DNA of 19,480 nucleotides, taken from assembly GCA_024243835.1 (NCBI GenBank), contig JALPMN010000562.1, forward strand, positions 1-19,480. Reading direction: 5' to 3'. Below are positions 1-8,023 of the stretch, in pieces (the first letter of the stretch is position 1; each line of letters opens with the position of its first letter). The translations under genes were made by a program, and so were the position numbers. The notes beneath the pieces are model-generated. The model worked only from the letters and a program-made list of their open reading frames with translations, did no database searches and was not told the DNA's origin. The stretch comes from Enteropsectra breve. Its lineage: Eukaryota; Microsporidia.

Positions 1-5
1 ACTGC

Positions 6-9
6 GGGG
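6..9 (+). promoter_or_regulatory. GGG-type motif before uridine kinase
   Basis: A GGGG block ends six bases before the ATG at 16. It matches the CCC/GGG-type signal described immediately upstream of microsporidian start codons and supports this ATG. Confidence 0.45.
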
Positions 10-15
10 CATACT

Positions 16-780
16 ATGAACCTAGTCGGAACATTTAAAGAGTCAATTAAAATGCTAATCATGCAAGGCGGGTCTTGCTCAGGAAAGTCAACTCTGGCGA
101 GGGTCATAGCAGGATATTTGAAAGAGAAAGGCGAAAGAGTGGTCACAATATGCCTTGATGACTACTACAGGGACACAAGTGATATTGGAGAAAGAGTTAA
201 AGACTATGATTTTGACAATCCCGCTGCCTTCGACTGGAAGCACATAAACGAGGCACTTCAAACTTACAGCAATCCCGCTTCTGAGGAGGTTGTTTACTAC
301 ACCTACGATAAGGACTCCATGAGATCCACAAAGCATGTCTCTCCTAATCCGAAGCCCACGGTAATAATTGTCGAGGGCATCTACGCATTTAACTGTGTTG
401 ATAGGATGGCATATAACGTTTCTCAGTTTGATCCTTTCAAAACCGCCAAAGTAGTTGTGCCTGAGAAAATACCTTCCGCCGTTAAATATGAAAACTGCAA
501 TATCTTCAAAATAGGCCTGAAAATCGACAAGAAAACTATGATTGATTTGAGAGTCAAAAGAGACTCCTATCTTATAAAATCGCGAACAGTTGATGAAACA
601 ATATCAAGAATAGACAATAACGTCTGGCCAGCAACATCCAGGTGGATAAACAACTTCAGCAAGGAAGATTGTAATATGATAATTGACAATAGCGGAGGAA
701 TGTTTATACACAATCTTCGCTGTCTCAGGTTTATTGACGATGCGATTTTAGGAATTTCCGAAGTACAGGTTTTTAGTTAA
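16..780 (+). CDS. Uridine kinase (uridine/cytidine kinase family)
   Basis: Likely phosphorylates uridine and cytidine to UMP and CMP in cytosolic pyrimidine salvage. The 254-aa protein has a P-loop at residues 18-25 (GGSCSGKS), followed by LDDYY at 47-51, the position of the acidic residues that bind substrate in this family. A DFDNPAAFD segment matches the family's NFDHPDAFD-like motif. A hydrophobic strand ending in VEGIYAF is the family's VxEG signature, and LRVKRDS matches the lid region with its basic residues. The start at 16 is favoured because a GGGG block lies six bases upstream; Met13 is a possible alternative. The family assignment is firm, but uridine kinase versus a related phosphoribulokinase-like nucleoside kinase is inferred from motifs only. 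Microsporidia lack de novo pyrimidine synthesis, so salvage kinases are expected. Confidence 0.88.
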   Translation: MNLVGTFKESIKMLIMQGGSCSGKSTLARVIAGYLKEKGERVVTICLDDYYRDTSDIGERVKDYDFDNPAAFDWKHINEALQTYSNPASEEVVYYTYDKDSMRSTKHVSPNPKPTVIIVEGIYAFNCVDRMAYNVSQFDPFKTAKVVVPEKIPSAVKYENCNIFKIGLKIDKKTMIDLRVKRDSYLIKSRTVDETISRIDNNVWPATSRWINNFSKEDCNMIIDNSGGMFIHNLRCLRFIDDAILGISEVQVFS

Positions 781-904
781 AATAGTTTTTCACAAATAAG
801 TGTTACGGATTATTCTTTTTAGTTGCGTAAACGATGTTCTTAGTGCAAAATGGTCTAGTATTTTTTGATATTTCATCTTTCTACTTATAATAATAGCATT
901 TACT

Positions 905-925
905 AATGGTATCTAGGATACCATT
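905..925. repeat. Perfect 9-bp inverted repeat (3-base loop)
   Basis: AATGGTATC at 905-913 pairs perfectly with GATACCATT at 917-925 across the loop TAG. It lies about 125 bases after the uridine kinase stop, so it could form a hairpin in a 3' untranslated region. No T-tract follows it, so it is not a bacterial-type terminator. It may be fortuitous. Confidence 0.5.
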
Positions 926-1123
926 TTGAAAGCCAGAAAAATAAATATGCAACATGCTGAATCTAGATGGTGTTTCTAATATCCCATGCTTATATTCTCT
1001 TCCTTAATTCCAGTCAAATTAAACTCTTTTAAAAAGTATGGATTGTAATCAGCTTAAAAATTAAGCTTAAACCAAGCTGTATATTGGCATCAGACATTTG
1101 TAATAGAATAGAAAAGCTCTTAT

Positions 1124-1285
1124 TTAAAAAACGTTCTTGGCATAAATTTGCGAGTTGTACCACTTATTATCGGTATTATAAGGCTTCTTTGTCCCCATAT
1201 GGATCTTCTTCCATGTCTGTTTCACATACAGTATTAACGCATGATTTTTTCTTATATTTTCTATTCCAAACACTATTTCTTTCAT
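1124..1285 (-). CDS. Possible small ORF, 53 aa, unknown
   Basis: An ATG-initiated minus-strand frame runs back from 1285, diverging from the CDC50 gene whose ATG is at 1289. On the minus strand GGG directly abuts this ATG. The predicted product is basic, with WKKIHMGTKKP in its second half and YAKN near the end. The spacing of N-H, G-x-K-K-P and Y-A-K loosely recalls the core of ribosomal protein eL29, but the hydrophobic N-terminal half does not fit that family. Frames of this length are expected by chance in DNA this AT-rich, and GC content is only slightly above the flanks. Treat it as a weak candidate. Confidence 0.15.
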   Translation of the reverse strand: MKEIVFGIENIRKNHALILYVKQTWKKIHMGTKKPYNTDNKWYNSQIYAKNVF

Positions 1286-1288
1286 CCC
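1286..1288 (+). promoter_or_regulatory. CCC motif abutting the CDC50 start
   Basis: The sequence TTCATCCCATG places CCC directly against the ATG at 1289. This is the reason for choosing that start over the upstream in-frame ATG at 1241, whose added residues look non-coding. Confidence 0.5.
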
Positions 1289-2155
1289 ATGTTCAGAAGC
1301 GCGTATGACTTTTTCAAGAATCAGATATTCAGACAAGAAATAAGTGGGACTTATAGGAAGCGAAGGGCATCTGACACATGCTCATTTCTCATTGCCATAG
1401 GCATTGCCAGTATTATTGGGGGTGCTATTTCATTGGCAACGTATCTTACGACAGATACTGTCACAATACCATACGACGAGTCGTCTGACAAAGTTGTCAC
1501 GTTCAAAGAAGGAACATACTACATGTATGTTGAGCTTGATGGATTTTACCAGAACTACGCAACATATTCAAAAAGCATTAATTATCCGCAGCTGAAGGGC
1601 AAGACCGAGAATCTCAATCTGAAAGAAACATATCCGTTTGATGAAGAGGATGGAAAGGTGTATTACCCAGCGGGAGCAGTTGCTGCAACATACTTTCAAG
1701 ACCAAATCAGTATAGAAGGAATAGAAATTGACAATGAAAATATCACTTGGGATGCCGAGAAAGATCTTATTGGATTTACTGAGTACAATGAGGATGAAAT
1801 TTTATTTCCAAAAAACTGGACACGAGAAACGAATCAAGGCTCAGTGCCTCTGAACACAGAGGCGGGCAGTGGGCTTCCCATACTAAACGAGCGCTTTGTC
1901 AACTGGATATATCTGAGTATGTACCCGCAGGTGCGCAAGCTATGGGGAAAAATAGTGATACCAGAAGGAGGAGATTACGCACTAAAAATTGACTCAAAAG
2001 ACGAGTTCTCACAGAAGGCATTTTCTTTTAGCGAAAAATCATGGCTTGGATTTAAAAACTACTTTTTGACGGCATCTCTTTTCTTTCTAGGCAGCCTTTC
2101 AATTTTGTGTGCGATTATTCTAGGTAAACTGGATACAAGCACGATAATCTATTGA
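1289..2155 (+). CDS. CDC50/LEM3 family P4-ATPase (flippase) beta subunit
   Basis: CDC50 proteins escort P4-type ATPases out of the ER and are needed for phospholipid flipping at Golgi, endosome or plasma membrane. The 288-aa product has a short cytosolic N-terminus with an NQIFRQ segment (11-16), a first membrane span near 31-53, a large luminal domain and a second span near 257-277, which is the family topology. The luminal domain has YYPAGAVAATYFQDQ (125-139), matching the family's xPCGxxAxxxFND signature, and ERFVNWIYLSMYPQVRKLWG (201-220), matching the WxRxAxxPxFRKL region. NIT (151) and NWT (176) are potential N-glycosylation sequons. The luminal domain contains no cysteine: the only two cysteines are at 31 and 274, within the spans. 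The disulfides typical of the family are therefore absent. The P4-ATPase partner is not in this window. Confidence 0.85.
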   Translation: MFRSAYDFFKNQIFRQEISGTYRKRRASDTCSFLIAIGIASIIGGAISLATYLTTDTVTIPYDESSDKVVTFKEGTYYMYVELDGFYQNYATYSKSINYPQLKGKTENLNLKETYPFDEEDGKVYYPAGAVAATYFQDQISIEGIEIDNENITWDAEKDLIGFTEYNEDEILFPKNWTRETNQGSVPLNTEAGSGLPILNERFVNWIYLSMYPQVRKLWGKIVIPEGGDYALKIDSKDEFSQKAFSFSEKSWLGFKNYFLTASLFFLGSLSILCAIILGKLDTSTIIY

Positions 2156-2868
2156 GAATGTGATAAAGTAGAGCTCATATCTGTGTTTATTGGGCATTCA
2201 TATGCAGCTTGAGCAAAGAAAATGCATTTATCTGTGAGAATTTTATAAGACAAAACACTTTTCAAGCTTTTCTTAATTATTTTCAATATACTACGAGAAT
2301 AATGATTCAATACAACTCAGAAAGCATCCCCACTAAAGCATAAAGAATAAAGCCTAGTAAGTTTTGTAGAAATATTTACATTTTTTGTATTATAATTGTG
2401 GTAAACTGATTTATACCACATAATTGGCCCTCAGAATCAACCAATACAATCCTCTCTTATACTGACGTTGATAAATAGCCATTGGACAAATCTAAAACAT
2501 TTGTCTCATTACAAATATTTATACAAAAAAAAATAATTAAATTATGGTTTTTTCAAATCTATCGTTATATAACTACTTTCTAGTACATGGCCAGGCACCC
2601 CAAGCAGGGTACTGCAATAATGTTGAAGATAATTCAAATATACACGGGCTGTGCTTATCTCTGTTGAATTTATTTCTCAAATGACGTTAATGGATGGTGC
2701 TGAAATAAACGAAGATTTTGATTTTTTGACTTTCATTTTACAACAGGCATCTGAATTTCTAGGTTAAAATGCTTTCTCTGATGGCACCCATCAGACATTC
2801 ATTCTGTTTTATCCTTGCACGGTGCTAAGTAAAGTGAAACATATTTATTTTTTATTTCTTGAGTAAAC
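2156..2868. other. Intergenic, 713 bases, with a modest GC-richer island
   Basis: The first 400 bases are very AT-rich and show nothing. From about 2585 to 2830 base composition is more balanced. This part holds an 8-bp perfect hairpin at 2777-2795 and a 28-codon ATG frame at 2681-2767 that is within chance expectation. No tRNA, rRNA or recognisable snRNA motif was found. A decayed gene or unannotated non-coding RNA is possible but unsupported. Confidence 0.5.
2777..2795. repeat. Perfect 8-bp inverted repeat (3-base loop)
   Basis: TCTGATGG at 2777-2784 pairs with CCATCAGA at 2788-2795 around the loop CAC. It lies about 75 bases before the V-ATPase subunit E start, so it may fall in a leader or promoter. 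No function can be assigned. Confidence 0.45.
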
Positions 2869-3468
2869 ATGGACAGCCTCAGAAGCAATGATCTGAATCG
2901 CATGCTGCTATCGATTGAGAATGATGTTAACATAAGACTGAAGGAGATAAACCAAGAGACTGCTGAGCTCTATGCTCAGCTAAAAAGTGAGTATGTAAGC
3001 GCCGGGAAAGAAAAAATTGAAAAACAGGTGAGGATACAAATCCAGGAAATAAAGAAAACTCATGTAAAGGACAAGTCTGCAATCTACCAGAGGTACAGGA
3101 TGGATTTGCAAAGGATCAAACATGAAAAAGTAATGGAGACGATGGCAAGAGTGAAAGAAGAGTTAAAAAATAGATCCCTTGAAAATACAAAATTACTGAA
3201 ATCCTGCGTGAAGTTAATCGATCAGGATGACTTAAGCAACTATTATTTATATTGCAATTCCACAGATAATGGAATGTTCAAAAAAAGTATGTTTTTGGGC
3301 ATAAAGCCGCTTCCAGCCTCAGGCCTTGGTGGTCTAATACTTGTTTCTAGTGATGGAAGAAAAGTCTTTGATAATTGCTTTGCTTCAAGGATGGAAAAGT
3401 ACTTTAAGACTAGCCTCGACGAAGTAGTAGCGAAGATATTTCATAAGAAGAAGTTCTTGCTCGTCTGA
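2869..3468 (+). CDS. VMA4: V-type proton ATPase subunit E
   Basis: Subunit E forms, with subunit G, the peripheral stalks holding the catalytic V1 head of the vacuolar proton pump. The 199-aa product has the family's two-part layout. Residues 1-115 are a long, highly charged helix rich in Lys, Glu and Gln with coiled-coil character. The globular C-terminal domain carries GLGGLILVSSDGR (152-164), then F-x-x-R-M, matching the family's GGxxxxSxDGxIxxxNTLexRL signature. The usual NTL triplet is replaced by N-C-F. It is somewhat shorter than yeast subunit E, fitting a reduced genome. No CCC block directly precedes the ATG. The gene symbol follows the yeast name. Confidence 0.85.
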   Translation: MDSLRSNDLNRMLLSIENDVNIRLKEINQETAELYAQLKSEYVSAGKEKIEKQVRIQIQEIKKTHVKDKSAIYQRYRMDLQRIKHEKVMETMARVKEELKNRSLENTKLLKSCVKLIDQDDLSNYYLYCNSTDNGMFKKSMFLGIKPLPASGLGGLILVSSDGRKVFDNCFASRMEKYFKTSLDEVVAKIFHKKKFLLV

Positions 3469-4031
3469 TGGAATTATTATCAGCTAATGGATTTATAGTT
3501 TTAATTCAATCAAAACCTTAAGAGGAAAAAATGCTTTCAAATGAGAATGACTCATTTCATAGCATTAGTGTTATAGGAAATGCATGCTTAGAACTTTATT
3601 CTTATGAATTAGAAAAACTATAATAAAATACATTTTTAAACTGGCAGATATAGTCAATACATAACCTTTTTATCGCCCAAAAACTTTTACTTCAACCATT
3701 GTGTACTCATACAAACATAACTTTTATTAACTAGAGTATAGTTATGCTTTTATAAACATATTCTCTGGAATAAATTATTTTAAAAGGGAGAAAGATCCTT
3801 AAATAAAAATTTTACAGTGCACAAACCGTATAGTTGAGGAAATAATCAATTAAGATACAAGGGGTGCTTAAATAATAGTTCAGAAGTAAATTATATTGCC
3901 TGATTATCAATAACCTTTTGTCTATCGGCATATCAAACTGTTTAGTTTAAAGCAAATTCAAAAATTTTTGAGTCTTTTCTCCAGAGAAATAAAAATTTTT
4001 ACAAACAAATAAAAATTGCTTCCTCTAAGGA
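3469..4031. other. AT-rich intergenic region, no gene seen
   Basis: This 563-base spacer is very AT-rich. A 30-codon ATG frame at 3531-3623 is of a length expected by chance. No tRNA, strong hairpin or promoter-like GC block was recognised. Confidence 0.6.
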
Positions 4032-5207
4032 ATGGTAATTAAGAGAAAGCGCAATCTGAAGGTTGATACGTCAACAGCCTACCGTATTTTCAAAATATCC
4101 GACCTGGCTGACACCGAGCTGGAGGACTATGTTGAAGTGAGGGATACCGGGATGGAGGCAGATGAAGAAAAGGAGGAGCATCTGCAGCGCATTATTCAGG
4201 GCAGGGGCAGGGACATTCCCATTCCCGTTGTAAAAGAGATTTCCAATCCTGCGCGCGCACTTTATAAAAATAAAAAAATAAAAAAAATTGTAATTTGGAA
4301 TAAAGACTGTGAGAATGAGTATATTTTAACAGAGCTGGACAAAAATGTGAGCGACCATCTTGTTGAGCAATTTAATGTAGCTTCGCACAATGCTCCTCTG
4401 ACTATAAACAACATCTTGCATATAACAGAAAACAGGGTTGGCAGTTCAATGTCTGAAAAAGATGCGATTTTTAATATGACAAATGAGCAATTATACAGTA
4501 TGGAAAAGATCAGAGCGGTCAAAAACACACCACAAAACGCACCCAGCGTCAACTTGATTGCGATGTTCGGCCAAGTGGGTGAAAGCAGCCCGACAGCGAA
4601 AGAGCCTGTCCCAGGTATTATTGATTTTGTTATGAACAGGATACTCGTGCGATATGATAGAAACGGGCACGAAGCCTATTCCTGCTTTAGAAAAAGAGTT
4701 TTCTATCCCACGTTCAAGTTTTATAGGAACGAGGCTCTGGTTGGAGACAAGCTCGCCAGGCTTGGGGGCGAGCTTAGCGGTTTCAAAAAATGTGCAAATT
4801 TTTATTTAGAAAAACTAAAATATCAGGAAATTTTTCTAAGGCAGACTGATCAGCTGATAGAGACATTCAGAGGGCTTCGTAACTCAAACGAAATAGCAAA
4901 GAAGGAGCTTAAGAAGTACTACAAAAAGATACTTTGCTTGCCAGAAGAGCACACAGCCAAGGCTCTCACGATGGACACCCATGCAATGATGATAAATAGA
5001 ACTAAAATTGCATGCATGCGGCAGATGGCCATGAAGTACAATCTGTTGGTGGATCCGCTGCTCGCGTCTGATTTTATGGAGGCCATAGAAAAGAAGGAGG
5101 AACACAATGGGCAGCACAATAGAAAATATACAAAGCATATTGAAGACAATATAGAACGTGAAGATAGATATCACAGATACAAAAGATTTAGAAGCAATGA
5201 AAATTAA
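4032..5207 (+). CDS. EPL1: Enhancer-of-polycomb-like protein (Epl1, NuA4 acetyltransferase subunit)
   Basis: Epl1 is the scaffold of the nucleosome-acetylating piccolo NuA4 core, linking Esa1 and Yng2 to chromatin. In the 391-aa product residues 38-52 (DTGMEADEEKEEHLQ), followed by IPIP at 62-65, match the EPcA-domain signature of a TGxExEEExEHHLQ segment and IPxP. YSCFRKR (216-222) and the following KLARLGGEL match the family's YxxFRRR ... KLxxLxxEL region. A charged helical stretch with FLRQTDQLIE follows. The long C-terminal region of fungal and animal Epl1 is missing; the protein ends in a short basic and acidic tail. Retention of Epl1 implies a MYST-type acetyltransferase elsewhere in the genome. 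The paralogous BRPF/PHF architecture is excluded by the absence of PHD or bromodomain. Confidence 0.8.
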   Translation: MVIKRKRNLKVDTSTAYRIFKISDLADTELEDYVEVRDTGMEADEEKEEHLQRIIQGRGRDIPIPVVKEISNPARALYKNKKIKKIVIWNKDCENEYILTELDKNVSDHLVEQFNVASHNAPLTINNILHITENRVGSSMSEKDAIFNMTNEQLYSMEKIRAVKNTPQNAPSVNLIAMFGQVGESSPTAKEPVPGIIDFVMNRILVRYDRNGHEAYSCFRKRVFYPTFKFYRNEALVGDKLARLGGELSGFKKCANFYLEKLKYQEIFLRQTDQLIETFRGLRNSNEIAKKELKKYYKKILCLPEEHTAKALTMDTHAMMINRTKIACMRQMAMKYNLLVDPLLASDFMEAIEKKEEHNGQHNRKYTKHIEDNIEREDRYHRYKRFRSNEN

Positions 5208-5514
5208 AATAGATGTAAATTTTAAATAAGAAATAAATAGTTATGGAGATTCGTACTCTTCCATTGTTTTTAAAGCTAGAATTTCTATAGAAACTTTATT
5301 GTAGAACGGAGATTCACTACTAGTGGGTTAAAAGTTTACAAATACAGTGGATGTATAAAGTTAGCATGATATTTTGTTGTAAAGCGATATTTGTTATGCT
5401 TTATTGCATGGTTAACAGTATTTTTACAAAGAATATAGCAGATAGTAAAACAATTTTAAAAATTCTATGCAATAAAATTTGCTTTAAAAACCAATATAGC
5501 AGTACGCCCAGAAT
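5208..5514. other. AT-rich intergenic region before RPP1
   Basis: This 307-base spacer carries no convincing gene. A 61-codon frame from 5351 runs into the Rpp1 start and has AT-driven, low-information composition. A CCC block at 5507-5509 precedes the next ATG. A 15-mer at 5321-5335 recurs at 10065-10079. Confidence 0.6.
5507..5509 (+). promoter_or_regulatory. CCC motif before RPP1
   Basis: TACGCCCAGAATATG places CCC five bases before the ATG at 5515. This is the microsporidian CCC-type start-proximal signal and supports this start. Confidence 0.45.
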
Positions 5515-6192
5515 ATGTACTATGACCTCTATCTGAAGCAGAGTTACGATTCATTTGATGATATGGCAGGAGTAAAGATAAAAGGCTTTGCAATCGTAGA
5601 CTATGAAAAGCAATGTGCATCTGGCAGCATTTATAGCAGGATAAACGTCAGCTATTCAAATAAACTCGACCAGGCTATGATGGCAAAGCTCAGACTCAAG
5701 TATGATATAATATGTGTTCTGGCAGATAGCATTCAATCCCTGCAGTCCATTGGGAAACTGGGAGCTGATATTGTGCAGATAGAGCTCGAAGCACTGAAGC
5801 ATGCCAAGAAGACGCTACCTGGCTTTATTCAGGACAAAGACATTTTTTTGGAGCTTGTTGTCAGCGATGCTCTTTATGGGCAGAGGATTCTTTGGATGAA
5901 TATTTTGCGAAAGCTGCTAAAGCTGGGTTGTAAAAGAAATATAATCCTCAGCAGCGGCGCCGAGCATTACACGGAGCTGAGGGGCGAAAATGATCTGGCA
6001 AAGATGCTTGCTGTGTTTGGAATTAGTGAGGACAATGCCTATAGAATATTGGACAATTCCAGAAAGGTGCTCAGAAATGCCGCCCTCAGGCGATACTCAT
6101 CCAACGGCGTAATTGCAAATTCTGTGCCCGAAGGAGCACTCAAAAGAGATTTCATAATTAACTACCAAGAGAAAGCATTCCCTAAAAAATGA
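5515..6192 (+). CDS. RPP1: RNase P/MRP protein subunit Rpp1 (p30 family)
   Basis: This protein subunit of nuclear RNase P and RNase MRP acts in tRNA 5'-end maturation and rRNA processing. The 225-aa product opens with MYYDLYL, matching the family's FYDLN start, the first strand of a PHP/TIM-barrel-like fold. NIILSSGAEHYTELRGENDL (142-161) matches the family's most diagnostic block, IIxSSGA followed by LRxPxDL. The C-terminal helix with NSRKVLRNAALRR also fits. Length is close to that of compact archaeal and fungal members. The tRNA gene further along the window is an unlinked example of its substrate class. The assignment rests on the SSGA and N-terminal blocks and is fairly secure. Confidence 0.85.
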   Translation: MYYDLYLKQSYDSFDDMAGVKIKGFAIVDYEKQCASGSIYSRINVSYSNKLDQAMMAKLRLKYDIICVLADSIQSLQSIGKLGADIVQIELEALKHAKKTLPGFIQDKDIFLELVVSDALYGQRILWMNILRKLLKLGCKRNIILSSGAEHYTELRGENDLAKMLAVFGISEDNAYRILDNSRKVLRNAALRRYSSNGVIANSVPEGALKRDFIINYQEKAFPKK

Positions 6193-6418
6193 CCCAGCTT
6201 AATATTCGTATAATGAATGAATGTCAGAAACCACTATGCTAATAAGTAAAGAAATAGTTTAACAAACGTAAATAAGATTTTCAATTAAAGGGACATTTTG
6301 CTGTTCTTCGTAGATTTCTTATATCCAAACGTAATTAAAATATAAATACTCCATTTAAATAGAACATATGATTTTGTTAAAGCAATGGTTTGTAAATTTT
6401 AAATAGTTTTTTACCAGG

Positions 6419-6421
6419 CCC
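6419..6421 (+). promoter_or_regulatory. CCC motif abutting the Uso1-like start
   Basis: CCAGGCCCATG places CCC immediately before the ATG at 6422, the start-proximal signal also seen at CDC50 and the zinc-finger gene. Confidence 0.45.
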
Positions 6422-8023
6422 ATGTTTCAGCCCAGGGATATTAAGTCGCCTGTGTTCATCAAAAATGATCTGCAGATTCTCATAAACAGGCTTGAATCTG
6501 CGATATACGAGGAGGACAAGGTCTCTTCTCTTGCCAAAATTCATGAATATTCGTCTGAATATCCTGAAATTGTTGCAAACACTGCTCTGTACGAAGTGCT
6601 TCTCTCACTGCCAGAGCTAAACGAATGTGCCATTCAATACAAAATAGCCAGAGAGCTGCTAGACAGCACCTACAGAGATGAAATTTTGGAAACACTTTGT
6701 GCCGATAGGGCAAAGGCAGAGAAGATTATCAGCTGCATATTCAAACTAAAAGGTGATAAGGCATATAGATTTACAAAAGCATTCAAATGCAGCAAATTCT
6801 ATGCAATACTTGCTGAGCATCCAGATGCATCGTCTTTTGTTGCTATTCTCATACAAGCAAATTGCCTAGAATTAATAGTTGATATCATTGCACAGAACTA
6901 TAATTTGATAAGCAACTTGGTATTTAGCGGAATGGTGGAGATACTGCTGGACAAACTTGAATATAAGACAGAAAGCCTCTATTTGGAGCATAAGGTGCGA
7001 ACAGAGGCATTTCAGCTTCTTTTGTACATAGCCAGGAAGTCTCACATTGTGCAGAACTATTTTGTTGAGAACGAGTACCACAAGTTCTTGTTCAAAAAAA
7101 TTGCTAGGAAAAGTGCTGAGGCTGATATAACGAGTGAAATACTGGAATACGATCTTTTATCCTGTATTTTGGACAGCAGTAATGAGAGTTATATGACGAA
7201 TCAGCTCAAACTGTATGATAATGCAATACTGGGCACAGCCATAAAAAATAAAAGATACATTTACATTTATTTAGTGATCCGGAATAATAGGAACCTGGTG
7301 TTAGCATTCGAAGATGCTCACAAGGAGCTAATAATACAGGAATTTAGAGCCAGAATAGAATCAGACGAGGCTTCTGAAGAGATTATAGGCAGAGACGGCT
7401 TCTACAAGCTTGTTTACGAAATATGCAAATACATAATGCTAGATATACCTGAAAACATCTTAATATCAATAATATTTCAAAGAAAAAATGAGAATATTGA
7501 GAATAGCCTAATCAGCCTCCCCAGTATAGTACGCAGCGACTATTTGCTATATATTCTCTTGATGTGTGATGGAATCAGTATTATACAGGAACAGCTTCTA
7601 AAAAGTTTCAAGAAAGAGATGCCTACATATTGCTATCCTCTAGTGGTTCTAATTTTATACAATCATGGAATTGAGATACCTGATGACAAATACAAGATAT
7701 ACAACTCAGTTACAGAGTTCAGACGATACATAGTTGCACATGGGCTCCTAACGAGTGAAGTAGGCGAAATGCTTATAAACTGCTGCAGCGAAATGCTCCA
7801 AAATGGAATTAGCATAGAAAATAACTTAGAACTCACTGCAAACATAGAGCAAACATCAAATCAAGCAAAAGATAGTCCTGCAGGCGATGAAAAAGAAACA
7901 AAGCAGGCAGAAACCGATACAAAGATATACAATCTGAAGGAAATGGGCTTAAAGGGCATAACTAGTGCCTTAAATTTATTCAAAAGACACTATAACAATG
8001 ATGAATCGTCTTTCGGCCTGTAG
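6422..8023 (+). CDS. Uso1/p115-like vesicle-tethering protein (armadillo head only)
   Basis: Uso1/p115 is a Golgi-associated tether capturing ER-derived COPII vesicles. The 533-aa product is almost entirely helical, consistent with armadillo-like repeats. Residues 17-33 (LQILINRLESAIYEEDK) resemble the first p115 repeat, with its L-x-x-RL-x-S-x-x-x-x-D pattern. Residues from about 192 (RTEAFQLLLYIARKS, then QNYFVENEYHKFLF) and from 241 (EYDLLSCILDSSNESYMTNQ) resemble successive p115 head repeats in which an acidic-plus-leucine helix is followed by N-x-x-N-Q. The C-terminus is a polar, low-complexity segment (about 470-500) and a short end. The long coiled coil of animal and yeast family members is absent, and length is about half the usual. 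The alternative is another armadillo/HEAT scaffold. A CCC block abuts the start codon. Confidence 0.6.
   Translation: MFQPRDIKSPVFIKNDLQILINRLESAIYEEDKVSSLAKIHEYSSEYPEIVANTALYEVLLSLPELNECAIQYKIARELLDSTYRDEILETLCADRAKAEKIISCIFKLKGDKAYRFTKAFKCSKFYAILAEHPDASSFVAILIQANCLELIVDIIAQNYNLISNLVFSGMVEILLDKLEYKTESLYLEHKVRTEAFQLLLYIARKSHIVQNYFVENEYHKFLFKKIARKSAEADITSEILEYDLLSCILDSSNESYMTNQLKLYDNAILGTAIKNKRYIYIYLVIRNNRNLVLAFEDAHKELIIQEFRARIESDEASEEIIGRDGFYKLVYEICKYIMLDIPENILISIIFQRKNENIENSLISLPSIVRSDYLLYILLMCDGISIIQEQLLKSFKKEMPTYCYPLVVLILYNHGIEIPDDKYKIYNSVTEFRRYIVAHGLLTSEVGEMLINCCSEMLQNGISIENNLELTANIEQTSNQAKDSPAGDEKETKQAETDTKIYNLKEMGLKGITSALNLFKRHYNNDESSFGL

Larger units (their letters stand above)
781..1288. 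other. AT-rich intergenic region with hairpin and weak small ORF
   Basis: This 508-base spacer is AT-rich. It holds a perfect 9-bp inverted repeat at 905-925 and a minus-strand ATG frame of 53 codons (1124-1285) described separately. No RNA gene is seen. Plus-strand frames here begin with non-ATG codons and look spurious. Confidence 0.6.

Noticed and set aside
1084..1308. 74-codon plus-strand frame upstream of CDC50
   Set aside because: It begins with TTG, overlaps the CDC50 start in another frame and has low-information AT-driven composition.
2681..2767. 28-codon ATG frame before V-ATPase subunit E
   Set aside because: It reads like a protein, but many frames of this length are expected by chance in AT-rich spacers of this total size.
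3531..3623. 30-codon ATG frame between the V-ATPase E and Epl1 genes
   Set aside because: Within chance expectation and without promoter signal or motif.
5321..5335. 15-mer TAGTGGGTTAAAAGT shared with 10065-10079 and partly, inverted, with 12598-12606
   Set aside because: One shared 15-mer in a window this size with strong AT bias is close to chance. The contexts differ and the copies do not extend.
5351..5536. 61-codon frame running into the Rpp1 start
   Set aside because: Composition is that of AT-rich spacer, it overlaps the well-supported Rpp1 start, and it matches no family.
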